Made by a program: the position numbers and the translations under genes. A stretch of 64,000 bases of DNA from Pseudoalteromonas caenipelagi. Its GTDB lineage: Bacteria; Pseudomonadota; Gammaproteobacteria; Enterobacterales; Alteromonadaceae. Positions 1-8,600 of the stretch are shown here, piece after piece. The stretch lies in the NCBI RefSeq assembly GCF_013140855.1, contig NZ_JABBPG010000003.1:124001-188000 (forward strand). Reading direction: 5' to 3'. The notes under the pieces are model-generated. The model ran no database searches. It saw nothing but the letters and a program-made list of their open reading frames with translations, and was not told the origin of the DNA. Within the stretch, counting starts at the first letter, position 1. Every line of letters begins with the position of its first letter.

Positions 1-2591
1 CCCCTGATGGACCATTTGCAATAAGTAGCAAACTACAGGGCTCCCTTGTTGGTGTCTCAATGACTAACACACAGCTTCAGTGGCAAGATACGCTAGCGAA
101 TCTCTCGGCGCAATTAGGTTGGGAAAGTGGCTTAAGTGGTAACCTTGATGCGCAAATTAATAAGATTCCTATGTCGTTACTGCCTGCCGATTATGAAAAC
201 GCTCAGCTAGGGGCAAAAATAGCCGCTGATTTAGCTCTTAACAACGACTTGTGGCACGCGAATGTGGGTCGTTTAGAGCTTAATGGGCAGTTATTTGGCA
301 AGCCATTGAGTGCAATAGCAAAACTTAGTATTAACCAAGATTTACAGGGAAAGTTATCGCAACTGAGTTTGGATTATGGGGCTAGTAAAGTTGCGATGTC
401 TGGCGAGTTAGGAAAGCAATTGAGTCTCAATGGGCAGATAAAAATAGAGCATACAGCCGATCTCTTGTTGCCAGCCGATATCACGATGCGTGGCGATATT
501 ACGATATCTGGTGCGCATCAAACACCAAAAGTAGCCTTAACAACTCATGTTAGCGATATAAAATACGAGAGCCTTTTGCTCAAAGATGCACTTTTAGACT
601 TGACCTTAGACAGTGCCCTTAATTGGGAAACCAATGCGAGCTTAAGGGCCCAGAACATTCAGCACGCTAAGCTAAACGTTCAGGATGTAGACATCTCATT
701 GCAAGGTGATTTATCAAAACATGCTTTGCAAATTACATCAGAAGGAGATGTTGAGGCAGACATCATTGCACAAGGCGCATGGGTAGGTCAGCAGTGGCGA
801 GGGCAATTATCTGAGGCGCGCCTCGGTTATCTAAATAATAAGATAATGTTGATTGAGCCTGCAAAGATGGCTGCATCGCAAGCGAATGCCCAGCTTGATA
901 AACAGTGCTGGAAGTTTCAGGGCAGTAGAGCATGTATATCCGCGAAACATGACTTTAGTACTAACCAAGGCTTGGCTGATATCGAGATCAGTCAATTATT
1001 GTTAAAAGACGTTAACCCCTGGCTTGGAGATGTCGCAACATTACAAGGTTTGGCAAAAGGTGCGTTATCGCTTGATTGGCTTTCAGGTCAGCTAAATCAC
1101 GCTGACGGACAATTGCACCTGCAGCAAGTTAAAGTCGCAACGACTGAAGGCGAACAAACACATGTCCTGCCAATTGAAAATTTGAATACCAAACTGACTA
1201 GTACGAGGGAGCTTGCAAGCATAGATTGGCAAGTAAATTCTTCAATGTTGGGACGGCTCAAAGGGTTAATAGAAGTGCCTTTAACCGGGCAAAGCCAGCC
1301 TAAAGCTTCACTAGAGATTGTCCATATGTCTTTAGAGCCTTTGTCTGCGGTTTTAAGTAAGAGTTTAAAGCAAGCCATCGCGCTTTCAGGAGACATCATT
1401 GGTCAAGTGACCCTAGCTGGTGATTTACGCAGTCCTACAATAAATGGGCAAATTAATGTGCGTGACTTAGCCTTGACCAGTTCGATATCACCTGTAGCCA
1501 TTGAATCGTCCTCACTGGATATTGAGCTTAATGATAGGCAGGCGATTGTACTTGGCAAGTTACAAGCTCAACAAGGTGGCACTTTGTCTTTAGGTGGCGA
1601 GCTTTCTTGGGATGGGATGCCGACTGCAAGTATAACGGCCAAAGGTGATGACTTTTTGATTTCTCCTCAGCCCAACGTGGAGGTGTCTATCTCTCCCGAT
1701 CTAAAACTAGAATATCGCGAAAAAAGAGCGTCTTTAACGGGCAGCTTGCAAATACCTTTTGGCCGAATTGAAGTTGAAGAAATGCCAGTAGGTGTGGTGC
1801 AAGTATCAGAAGATCAGATAATTGTAGATGAAAAATATCGGCAGCAGAGCCGCTCACCCATCGCCTATGATATCGACCTAGATGTGACTGTTGGTGACGA
1901 CTTCAGAGTCAAAGCTTTTGGTTTAGACAGCTATATTGCAGGTCAGTTAGATGTGACTAAGTTACCTGCAAGTCCTTTATTGGCAAGTGGGGAGCTATCA
2001 TTACAAGAAGGGCGTTATCGGGCTTTTGGTCAAGACCTGTTAATTAAAACAGGGGTAATTGGCTTTAACGGTGCGCTGGATAGACCTTATTTAAATGTCA
2101 GAGCTATTCGCAACCCAGAAGTAACCGCTAACGATGTGGAAGCCGGAGTCGAGTTAGCGGGTAGTATTTCAGCGCCACGTTTTTCTATTTATTCGCAACC
2201 CGCTATGGACCAATCACAAGCGCTTGCCTATTTACTTAATGGTGAGCCATTAGGTGAAGGTGAAAATTCAAATAGTACTATATTAACCCAACTCCTATTA
2301 TCACAAGGGTTGAATCGCAGTGAAGGGCTGGTCTCTAAGACGGGTGAAAAACTAGGCTTTAAAGATGTATCGCTTGGAGCTAGGGGAAGCGGCGAGTCAA
2401 CAAAGGTTGAAGTATCTGGGTATTTAACGCCAAATGTTCAAGTGAGCTACCGAGTGGGCGTTTTTGATTCCTTAAGCGAAGTCGCGGTGCGTTACCGTGT
2501 CTTCTCTAAGCTTTATGTTGAAGCAACAAGTGGTTTGTACGATAGTATTGATTTACTGTACAAATTTGATTGGGACCCTGATAGCCAGTAG
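1..2591 (+). CDS. tamB: Translocation and assembly module protein TamB, C-terminal part (5' end outside window)
   Basis: TamB is the inner-membrane-anchored periplasmic partner of the outer-membrane protein TamA; it spans the periplasm and serves in outer-membrane protein assembly and phospholipid transport. The reading frame is open from base 3, so the gene is cut by the window edge and the first internal ATG (base 60) is not its start. The visible ~860 residues are long runs of amphipathic beta-strand ending in the conserved TamB (DUF490) domain, with segments such as VGDDFRVKAFGLDSYIAGQL and the strand-rich tail ending near YKFDWDPDSQ. A periplasmic cyclophilin follows after 34 bases and may be co-transcribed. 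Function is inferred from the C-terminal domain. Confidence 0.93.
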   Translation, partial: PDGPFAISSKLQGSLVGVSMTNTQLQWQDTLANLSAQLGWESGLSGNLDAQINKIPMSLLPADYENAQLGAKIAADLALNNDLWHANVGRLELNGQLFGKPLSAIAKLSINQDLQGKLSQLSLDYGASKVAMSGELGKQLSLNGQIKIEHTADLLLPADITMRGDITISGAHQTPKVALTTHVSDIKYESLLLKDALLDLTLDSALNWETNASLRAQNIQHAKLNVQDVDISLQGDLSKHALQITSEGDVEADIIAQGAWVGQQWRGQLSEARLGYLNNKIMLIEPAKMAASQANAQLDKQCWKFQGSRACISAKHDFSTNQGLADIEISQLLLKDVNPWLGDVATLQGLAKGALSLDWLSGQLNHADGQLHLQQVKVATTEGEQTHVLPIENLNTKLTSTRELASIDWQVNSSMLGRLKGLIEVPLTGQSQPKASLEIVHMSLEPLSAVLSKSLKQAIALSGDIIGQVTLAGDLRSPTINGQINVRDLALTSSISPVAIESSSLDIELNDRQAIVLGKLQAQQGGTLSLGGELSWDGMPTASITAKGDDFLISPQPNVEVSISPDLKLEYREKRASLTGSLQIPFGRIEVEEMPVGVVQVSEDQIIVDEKYRQQSRSPIAYDIDLDVTVGDDFRVKAFGLDSYIAGQLDVTKLPASPLLASGELSLQEGRYRAFGQDLLIKTGVIGFNGALDRPYLNVRAIRNPEVTANDVEAGVELAGSISAPRFSIYSQPAMDQSQALAYLLNGEPLGEGENSNSTILTQLLLSQGLNRSEGLVSKTGEKLGFKDVSLGARGSGESTKVEVSGYLTPNVQVSYRVGVFDSLSEVAVRYRVFSKLYVEATSGLYDSIDLLYKFDWDPDSQ

Positions 2592-2625
2592 TCTGGAAAG
2601 TAAAAAATAATATTAAGGAAAACGG

Positions 2626-3495
2626 ATGAAATCATGTCAGCTTTTGTTTGCTAGTATCATAACCGTATGCGCCAGCGGTGTATTGGCAAAGCCGCTTAAA
2701 GCGCCACACGAAGTGATAGCCCAAGCTCCAGAACAAGCTTGGCGAGTCGTTGATAGCAATAATGTGTTAAAAATACAATTACCAACAGGGGCAACCTATG
2801 TTGAGCTTAATCCACTGCTTGCACCTAGACATGTTAATAACATAAAACTGCTTGCGCGAGATAAGTTTTATGATGGTTTGAGCTTTTACCGCTTTGAGGA
2901 AGGGTTTGTTGCACAAGGTGGTGATCAAAGCGGGAAAAAACCAATAAAATACGGGAAAAGACAGCTAAAAGCCGAGCTAATGCTGCAAAGTGATTCGCCA
3001 GTGGAAATAACCACAGTCGATAACAATGACGGTTATGCACCGCGTACTGGGTTTGTCAATGGCTTTGCCGTAGGGCAAAGTGCTGATGGCAAACAAACTT
3101 GGCAAGTGCATTGTACGGGCGCAGTGGGCATGTCAAGAGACAACGAACTTGACTCTGGTGGTACTGACTTTTACATCACGCTTACGCCGCAACGATATCT
3201 AGATAAAAATACCACTGTATTTGGACGAGTGTTGTCAGGCATGGAACATATCCAAAGGCTGAAACGACAAGCAAATGGAACAGCTCCTTTTAATCCTATT
3301 GAGTCTGTAAGTGTGCTTTCGGATATTTCTAAACAAGATAAACAGCGCTTTAAAGTGCTAGATACTTCGCATCCATCTTTTATAGAGTTAGTGGCATCTC
3401 GAAAAAATAGGCCAGAGGCTTGGTTTGTGGCCAAGCCTAATTATGCAGATGTGTGCGCAATCCAAGTGCCAGTGAAAACATTTACTGTCGATTAG
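2626..3495 (+). CDS. Periplasmic cyclophilin-type peptidyl-prolyl cis-trans isomerase
   Basis: 289 residues. The N-terminus is a Sec signal peptide (hydrophobic core [13 protein letters not shown], likely cleavage after VLA). The rest is a cyclophilin fold: an N-terminal strand [14 protein letters not shown], then [20 protein letters not shown] and [17 protein letters not shown], the usual core with the catalytic FxR-type region, and later GTDFYITL and [12 protein letters not shown]. It probably assists folding of exported proteins, which suits its place just after tamB. An insertion and a C-terminal extension of about 60 residues make it longer than the minimal cyclophilin. Its 3' end overlaps queF by 14 bases tail to tail. 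Confidence 0.88.
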   Translation: MKSCQLLFASIITVCASGVLAKPLKAPHEVIAQAPEQAWRVVDSNNVLKIQLPTGATYVELNPLLAPRHVNNIKLLARDKFYDGLSFYRFEEGFVAQGGDQSGKKPIKYGKRQLKAELMLQSDSPVEITTVDNNDGYAPRTGFVNGFAVGQSADGKQTWQVHCTGAVGMSRDNELDSGGTDFYITLTPQRYLDKNTTVFGRVLSGMEHIQRLKRQANGTAPFNPIESVSVLSDISKQDKQRFKVLDTSHPSFIELVASRKNRPEAWFVAKPNYADVCAIQVPVKTFTVD

Positions 3496-4327
3496 TACGG
3501 ATTGAATAAGGCGTTTTATCTTGATGGCTTGAGCGATATGGGTTGATATCTAATCCGCCGCGTCTGGTATAGCGAGCATATACCTCTAACTTATCGAAGC
3601 CAAAGGTATTCATTAACTCGCAGTAGATGCGTTCCACACATTGTTCGTGGAACTCATTATGACTGCGAAATGAAATCAAGTAGCGAAGTAAAGATTCGTG
3701 GCATACTTGCAGCCCCGTATAGGATATAACGATACTCGCCCAGTCTGGTTGTGATGTGATCAGACAGTTTGACTTCAGTAAGTGGCTGTGTAGCGTTTCG
3801 CTGACTATCCCTTGGCCTGCGCTTTTCAAGATATTTGCTTGTGGGCTATATATGTTGACCTCAATATCTAACTCATCAATACATTGCCCTGGCATATCGG
3901 TAAATGGCAAGCATGCGAAGTCATCGGGCTTATACAGTGTAACGCTGACATGCGTATTAGCAGCTTCAGATAAATCTTTTTGCAGTATTTGCTGCACTGC
4001 TGCTGAGCTTTCAAATTGACTTTGATTAAAGCTATTGAGATACAACTTAAACGACTTAGACTCGATAATATGAGAGCTTTGGCATGGAAATACAAACGAA
4101 GCCACAGCGACCTGAGGCTTGCCTTTTAAATTCAACCATGAGAGCTCGTAGCCAGTCCAAATATCTTCACCCATAAAAGGTAGTGCTGATTCATCGACTG
4201 CTATTTGGTCTCGGTTAAGTTTGCGTGCAATTGGGTGTAACAAAGATGCATCATATTGTGATGCATATTGTGTGGTTTTTCCAAGTACTGAGGCTTTTAA
4301 CTCGGGCGCATTTGTGTAATCTGTCAT
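3482..4327 (-). CDS. queF: NADPH-dependent 7-cyano-7-deazaguanine reductase QueF
   Basis: QueF reduces preQ0 to preQ1 in queuosine tRNA modification. At 281 residues it is the long, two-domain (YqcD-type) form typical of gammaproteobacteria. The N-terminal domain carries the family signature [12 protein letters not shown] (about residues 89-100), and the C-terminal domain has the nucleophilic cysteine Cys188 in [14 protein letters not shown], matching Cys190 of E. coli. It is divergent from syd with only 44 bases between start codons, as in E. coli and its relatives. Confidence 0.96.
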   Translation of the reverse strand: MTDYTNAPELKASVLGKTTQYASQYDASLLHPIARKLNRDQIAVDESALPFMGEDIWTGYELSWLNLKGKPQVAVASFVFPCQSSHIIESKSFKLYLNSFNQSQFESSAAVQQILQKDLSEAANTHVSVTLYKPDDFACLPFTDMPGQCIDELDIEVNIYSPQANILKSAGQGIVSETLHSHLLKSNCLITSQPDWASIVISYTGLQVCHESLLRYLISFRSHNEFHEQCVERIYCELMNTFGFDKLEVYARYTRRGGLDINPYRSSHQDKTPYSIRTNRQ

Positions 4328-4371
4328 GTTTCACCATTTGTGGTTACAATGGCCTCATTATAACGGATCAT

Positions 4372-4926
4372 ATGACGGTTAGCAGTATGCCATTAGAGCA
4401 GATTTTATCTCAATTACATGATAATTACGCAAAGAATTACCAGCAAGCACATCAAACATTACCTTGTATGTATTACGACCCTCAGTGGCCAAGCCCGTGT
4501 GAAATTGGGACGCCTCTCGATGAAGAACAGATACAATGGCAAGCTGTTTCGCAGCCGAAAGAGAATAATCTGCAGGCCTTAGCGCAGGCACTTGAATGTC
4601 GCTTTCCTGATGCTCTAGATACTTACTACAGTGCTTTTTATGCTGGTAATATCATCGGACAGATCGAGGGGCACCAAATTGAGTTATTACAAGCGTGGAA
4701 CCAAGACGATTATGTTCGATTACAGCAAAATATTACGGGCCATGTATTGATGAAACGAAAGTTAAAGCAGCAAGAGTCAGTTTTTATTGGCTTAACAGAG
4801 CAAGATGACTTGTTGCTAACGGTGATGTTAAGTACAGGTGAGGTATGTCTTGAATATGTGGGCAAGCCACCACACCATGTACTAGCACCTAATTTAGAAG
4901 TATTTTTACAACAAGTGGCTTGCTAA
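4372..4926 (+). CDS. syd: SecY-interacting protein Syd
   Basis: 184 residues from the ATG at 4372, which matches the usual length of Syd; the longer upstream frame would run back into queF and is not supported. Syd is a small soluble protein that binds the cytoplasmic face of SecY and is thought to monitor assembly of the translocon. The N-terminus has the family pattern of a helix followed by YDPQWPSPCEIG; later segments include DALDTYYSAFYAG, FIGLTEQDDLLLTV and a C-terminal APNLEVFLQQV. Syd, queF, truC and yqcC also lie together in E. coli. Confidence 0.93.
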   Translation: MTVSSMPLEQILSQLHDNYAKNYQQAHQTLPCMYYDPQWPSPCEIGTPLDEEQIQWQAVSQPKENNLQALAQALECRFPDALDTYYSAFYAGNIIGQIEGHQIELLQAWNQDDYVRLQQNITGHVLMKRKLKQQESVFIGLTEQDDLLLTVMLSTGEVCLEYVGKPPHHVLAPNLEVFLQQVAC

Positions 4927-4934
4927 CTCGAAGG

Positions 4935-5708
4935 CTATTGAAAATCCCAAGAGATATTGGATACCAATTCGCACTTATCACACCGAAAGTCAAAAATACC
5001 AAACCACGGTTCATCCAGTGCCCAATCGCCATTGCAGCTTGGGCACTTTCTTTGTTTTTCAGACTCCAAGTTCTCTCCACCGACGCGATATAAGTAGTAG
5101 AAAACTGGCTTTTGAGTTAAAAATCTTATGCGTTTAGACAAGTCCATACCACGACGAAATAGGTCGCTGCTAGTGCTCGATATTTCGTCAAGCGCCGAAA
5201 ATTCACACCGTGTTGCGCCGTTGATCTGGATTTGGTCACATGCCTGCCAATCTTCTTGCCACTTAATCAAAGCTTTATAGTCGCCATTAGCAATCGCTGG
5301 AATTTTGTATAATGGTACAGGCAAAAAGTGATCCCCGCAGTAAAGTGGACTACATGTGTGTACATAAGTGGTGTAGAGGATATAACTTGAAGGTGCATTA
5401 CACGTGTCTGCGCCATTGGCATGAATGTCTTGGCCAATTACTTTTACTTTAGGCGCAAGCAACCCTGCTTTTTGTAATCCTTCAATAGCATGCTTTACAA
5501 ATGGGCTATGGTTTAGTGGGTGAAGTGCATCTTCCAGCGGGCACATAACACGGGTTATAAAATATCCGTCTTTGAGTACCGTTGGGAATTCATCCCCAAT
5601 AATCTGACCATTAAAACGCAGAGCATTCACCACGCGGTTGATTGCCACTTCAGCCATATCTAAAGTTGTGTCTTGATAACAGTCAAAAGTTAAGTCAGCA
5701 ACAAACAT
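4935..5708 (-). CDS. Zn-ribbon-containing protein of the DUF2310 type
   Basis: 257 residues. The C-terminus carries two CxxC knuckles, CPSCNGDW and CDKCELV, which form a probable zinc ribbon; the N-terminal 200 residues are a conserved domain of unknown function recognised as DUF2310-like from its overall pattern. No enzymatic motif was found. The gene follows the small coiled-coil gene at 5973 with a single base between the two, so they are probably co-transcribed. The role is unknown; nucleic-acid or protein binding through the zinc ribbon is possible but unproven. Confidence 0.8.
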   Translation of the reverse strand: MFVADLTFDCYQDTTLDMAEVAINRVVNALRFNGQIIGDEFPTVLKDGYFITRVMCPLEDALHPLNHSPFVKHAIEGLQKAGLLAPKVKVIGQDIHANGADTCNAPSSYILYTTYVHTCSPLYCGDHFLPVPLYKIPAIANGDYKALIKWQEDWQACDQIQINGATRCEFSALDEISSTSSDLFRRGMDLSKRIRFLTQKPVFYYLYRVGGENLESEKQRKCPSCNGDWALDEPWFGIFDFRCDKCELVSNISWDFQ

Positions 5709-5709
5709 A

Positions 5710-5973
5710 TTATCTTTTCTCTAATAGGGTTAGTAGGCGATCAAGTTTTTGCTCAATTCTATCAAGCTGACTTTGTTGAGACAGGCTATCTTGCTCTGAT
5801 TTTTCAGTAACAGGCAACTTAATAATTTCAGGGTTGTTTTTATAGGCACTAAGTCCTGAAATAATAAGCGGCATAGGTACGGGTTCACACAAACGCGCCT
5901 TTGTTAAAGCGACAGTTGGGGTTTTGCCACTATTCACCAACTCGACAATGGCTTTTTGCACTGCGGGATGCAT
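5710..5973 (-). CDS. Small conserved protein with C-terminal coiled coil
   Basis: 87 residues from the ATG at 5973. This start is preferred over the TTG at 5991 because a GGAG ribosome-binding site lies about 8 bases before it. The N-terminal half (HPAVQKAIVELVNSGKTPTV) resembles a short helix-turn-helix-like stretch; the C-terminal half is a heptad pattern, LDRIEQKLDRLLTLLEK, likely to dimerise. It sits directly before the DUF2310 gene. I do not recognise a function. Confidence 0.72.
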   Translation of the reverse strand: MHPAVQKAIVELVNSGKTPTVALTKARLCEPVPMPLIISGLSAYKNNPEIIKLPVTEKSEQDSLSQQSQLDRIEQKLDRLLTLLEKR

Positions 5974-6021
5974 GCGCTTTACTCCACACAAATAAAGCGC
6001 ATCATAGCATAGCTAAAAACC

Positions 6022-6249
6022 TTAGCGTAGCATGGCATCTAGTTCGTCGATGAGTTCACACCAGTCAGCATCCTCACGCAATGATTCTTCAATAAAATGT
6101 CGCTGACCTTCATTCCAAAATGGGGCCTCGCTTAGGAGTACGTCGTCAGCAATACGATGTTTTTTTATGAATTGAGTAATATGCTCAGGTGAATTCTCAA
6201 GCCCTAGTTGCGCAAACAAATTTGCTAGGTTGTGCTTGCTAGTATCCAT
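6022..6249 (-). CDS. DUF2789-type small protein
   Basis: 75 residues from the ATG at 6249, which has an AAGGA site nine bases upstream; the longer frame to 6279 adds a poorly placed leader. The sequence is acidic and helical, with a pattern of LANLFAQLGL at the start and an acidic C-terminal helix ADWCELIDELDAML, typical of the DUF2789 family of small gammaproteobacterial proteins. The function is unknown. It is transcribed away from the acetyltransferase at 6352. Confidence 0.78.
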   Translation of the reverse strand: MDTSKHNLANLFAQLGLENSPEHITQFIKKHRIADDVLLSEAPFWNEGQRHFIEESLREDADWCELIDELDAMLR

Positions 6250-6351
6250 AGTTAAATCCTTAAGTTGCCTAAAAAACACTCTGTAACTATAGTTGACTGT
6301 GCACCTATCAACAATCTGTTTGCCCTAATAACAACAACATAAGGGGACTTT

Positions 6352-6984
6352 ATGCATATTTTAGAAGAGCAAGAATTGTCGGTTAGATACCTATCACCAG
6401 AAGATATGTCGGTTGCAGCCAGTTTGCTATACCAAGCCTATCATGATGATGACGTTTTACGCAGTGTATTAGCTGCAAAAGATAACAGTAGCTATGAAGC
6501 GAAGTTAAGAGCATTTATTAGAGAAGAACTATCCAGTTTTGGTCAAGGCCAACAACCCATGATAGGCCTTTTTAATAAACAACACTTATATGCTGTTGCT
6601 TGTGTGCTTGAGTCTGAAACTCAGCTACAGGCTGCAAGATATTGGCACTGGAGGCTAAGACTCATGCTCAGTGCCGGTTATTTGCAAACACAGCAGCTTA
6701 TCGAAAAAGAAAACACTATCCGCGCTGCGCTGGATGAATATGGGCATTATTACTTTCTAGCGTTTATAGCGGTAGACCCTCATGTTCAAGGGCAGGGGTT
6801 AGGTCATTATTTATTAACTGGGTTAGATGACCTTATATCCAGTAATAAAGATATTAGCGGTATGGCCGTATTTGTTACGCAAACGTCTCAAAAAGCGTTT
6901 TTTCTATCTCATGACTATGAGGCCGTTAAAACGCTTTCTTTTGAAAAAGTGACAGGCGAAATACTGTTTAAAAAACGCCAATGA
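6352..6984 (+). CDS. GNAT-family N-acetyltransferase
   Basis: 210 residues. The acetyl-CoA-binding motif A is visible as LAFIAVDPHVQGQGLGHYLL (about residues 140-159), containing the Q/RxxGxG/A turn as QGQGLG. The end of the domain is FFLSHDYEAVKTLSFEKVTG. The substrate cannot be told from sequence. An AAGGGG ribosome-binding site lies just before the ATG. The gene stands alone, and its stop is followed within 20 bases by the regulatory region of the CsrB-like RNA. Confidence 0.85.
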   Translation: MHILEEQELSVRYLSPEDMSVAASLLYQAYHDDDVLRSVLAAKDNSSYEAKLRAFIREELSSFGQGQQPMIGLFNKQHLYAVACVLESETQLQAARYWHWRLRLMLSAGYLQTQQLIEKENTIRAALDEYGHYYFLAFIAVDPHVQGQGLGHYLLTGLDDLISSNKDISGMAVFVTQTSQKAFFLSHDYEAVKTLSFEKVTGEILFKKRQ

Positions 6985-7003
6985 GACAGAATGGAAAATA
7001 GCA

Positions 7004-7021
7004 TGTGCGACTTTTCTTACA
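7004..7021 (+). promoter_or_regulatory. Putative GacA/UvrY binding site upstream of csrB-like RNA
   Basis: The 18-base sequence TGTGCGACTTTTCTTACA fits the GacA/UvrY upstream activating sequence, TGTAAG-N6-CTTACA, with a perfect right half and four of six bases in the left half. It lies about 160 bases before the first GGA motifs of the CsrB-like RNA, the distance expected for this site in other gammaproteobacteria. The match is by eye and the site is inferred. Confidence 0.55.
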
Positions 7022-7148
7022 TAGCTGTACGTTAAGGTGTTTTGTGATGCCGATATTGGTTATTATTTCTACCTTAAGTTTATGTTATTAAAGGTGTTGT
7101 GTTTTTTTGCAATAATATGTCAGCTAGGAGTTTAACTATATTTGCTTT

Positions 7149-7178
7149 TTGAAAAGCAAAATGCGCGTACACTTAATC
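7149..7178 (+). promoter_or_regulatory. Weak candidate promoter of the csrB-like RNA
   Basis: TTGAAA (7149-7154) and TTAATC (7173-7178) are separated by 18 bases and would start transcription near 7184, just at the first GGA motif. The -10 element is poor, as is usual for response-regulator-dependent promoters. The true start may differ by some bases. Confidence 0.35.
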
Positions 7179-7182
7179 ATGT

Positions 7183-7572
7183 CAGGAAGACAAAGCGATA
7201 GGATTCGCAAATAGGAAACAATGCAGAGGGAATAAACTGCATAAGAGTAAGGATCACAAAAGGAGCAAGGATTGATCATAGGACCCATAGGATGTGGGAA
7301 CATGTCAGGATGATATGTACAAGGATGATAGGACAAGCGCTGGATATGCTGCTTAAGGAGCGCTCAGGATGAGTGAAGTGGAGGCCTAGAAGGCGAGAGG
7401 ATAGTCACAGGACGTGGCAAAGGATGAAAGCAGGGAGTGGTGCAGGGGTGTGGCTGGGATGTATACCCGTTCAGGGGATGAAGAAAAAGGTGGCTTCACG
7501 CATAGGATATGGACAACCTATCATGGATGTAGTCAGAACTAGGCGCGACTGATGTTGCGCCTTAGTTTTTTC
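7183..7572 (+). ncRNA. csrB: CsrB/RsmB-family regulatory RNA that sequesters CsrA
   Basis: This stretch has no protein gene, is unusually purine-rich and carries about 26 GGA trinucleotides in roughly 345 bases (first near 7185, last near 7525), many as AGGA or CAGGATG, several within short inverted repeats. This is the signature of CsrB/RsmB-type RNAs, in which many GGA loops bind and titrate the translational regulator CsrA/RsmA. It ends with a Rho-independent terminator (7541-7571). E. coli CsrB is about 369 bases with around 20 such motifs, so length and motif count agree. An upstream GacA/UvrY-like palindrome at 7004 supports control by a BarA/UvrY-type system. The 5' end is approximate. 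A short antisense frame at 7136-7336 is not believable. Confidence 0.88.
7541..7572 (+). terminator. Rho-independent terminator of csrB-like RNA
   Basis: AGGCGC (7541-7546) pairs with GCGCCT (7557-7562) around a ten-base loop, extended by CTA/TAG at the base, and is followed by a run of T at 7566-7571. Confidence 0.85.
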
Positions 7573-7645
7573 TGGGCCTTGCACATAATATTAGCTCAGA
7601 TACTTCATCTTAACTCTCAATGTTCAATCAACCTTTCAGCTATAA

Positions 7646-8392
7646 TCACTTAGTTGTTGTTTTTACTACCTGTATAATACTGTAGAGCCCACTGATCTCT
7701 GGGTAAATCAAATTTCCTTTTTTATCTACCATCTTCCAATCTGTCCTGCATGACCCTGGTAATGCTGGTGTTTTGAACGTAACAGATAAATCAATTATCT
7801 CGCCGGGTGCCGTTTGTGGAATAGGAATCTTTTGAGGGCTTTGGCATAGCTCTTTTGCCGTTATAGTCGTACGCTGTAAATAGCGATCAGACCATATTAT
7901 TTGGCCTGTATTTTTAATGCGCCAGGTCTTTAAAAACACCGTGTTTACAGGCACTGCAGTACCATCTGGAATAGTAACATCTTTAATAAAAGTTGAGGAA
8001 TCTAGTATTAGGTCTGCTATTTGGTTTTGATGTATTTCAACTGGCAAACTAAATTTATAAGTAGCGTAACTAATTGTCGAACAGATCAAAAGCGCTGTAA
8101 GTAATAAGAAAATACGTTTGCCAAGTTTGGTGTCTACTCGAATATTACTGCTGGTTTGTATTGGACGTTCTTTTTCTGTTTCAAGTTCAGAATTTATCAG
8201 TTGTTCTACTTCTTTTTCACTGATATTTAGGAGTTTAGCGAGAGACTTACTGATTGTTTCATTTAAAGGGCGTTCGCCTGCGAGCACCTTATAAAAGTGA
8301 GATTGGCTGCATTGGCAATCGTAAATCACTTGTTTCATTTGCATGTTGCGTGTTTTGGCACACAGTCTTATTTTATCCTTCAAACTCGACAT
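7646..8392 (-). CDS. Membrane-anchored XRE-type HTH protein with periplasmic NBR1-Ig-like domain
   Basis: 248 residues from the ATG at 8392 (the frame reaches back to a TTG at 8404). Residues about 1-60 are a Cro/C1-type helix-turn-helix (MKQVIYDCQCSQSHFYKVLAGERPLNETISKSLAKLLN). A single transmembrane segment follows at about 94-112 (FLLLTALLICSTISYATY). The C-terminal ~120 residues have the pattern of an NBR1 Ig-like domain: FLKTWRIKNTGQIIWSD, then PQTAPGEIIDLSVTFKTP and a final DWKMVDKKGNLIYP. The topology, with cytoplasmic DNA-binding head and periplasmic sensor, recalls ToxR/CadC one-component regulators. It is divergent from the CHAP-domain gene at 8601, a likely target. Domain calls are by pattern; function is inferred. 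Confidence 0.75.
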   Translation of the reverse strand: MSSLKDKIRLCAKTRNMQMKQVIYDCQCSQSHFYKVLAGERPLNETISKSLAKLLNISEKEVEQLINSELETEKERPIQTSSNIRVDTKLGKRIFLLLTALLICSTISYATYKFSLPVEIHQNQIADLILDSSTFIKDVTIPDGTAVPVNTVFLKTWRIKNTGQIIWSDRYLQRTTITAKELCQSPQKIPIPQTAPGEIIDLSVTFKTPALPGSCRTDWKMVDKKGNLIYPEISGLYSIIQVVKTTTK

Positions 8393-8600
8393 ATTTTTAC
8401 ACAAAAATTAAACCAAAAAATAACATTTATAGAGGCTAATGTAACCCTGTTATTTTTAACCTATTGTTTCTAAAGCTTATATAAAGTTATAGCTGTTAAT
8501 GAAGTCTCCGACAGTCACTCGGATAGTTGTTTTTTCTTACGATACAAAGATTGTTTGCCATGATATTGACGAATTCAAATCAATCTAAGGAATAGCTACC

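Noticed and set aside
7136..7336. 66-codon minus-strand frame in the csrB-like region
   Set aside because: It lies antisense to the GGA-rich RNA, has an odd composition from the repeats (Cys/Pro/Tyr/Ile) and no ribosome-binding site.
8504..8540. Small hairpin TCCGA / TCGGA with a T-rich tail between the divergent genes, possible small RNA end
   Set aside because: The stem is only five base pairs and no promoter-to-terminator unit can be supported.
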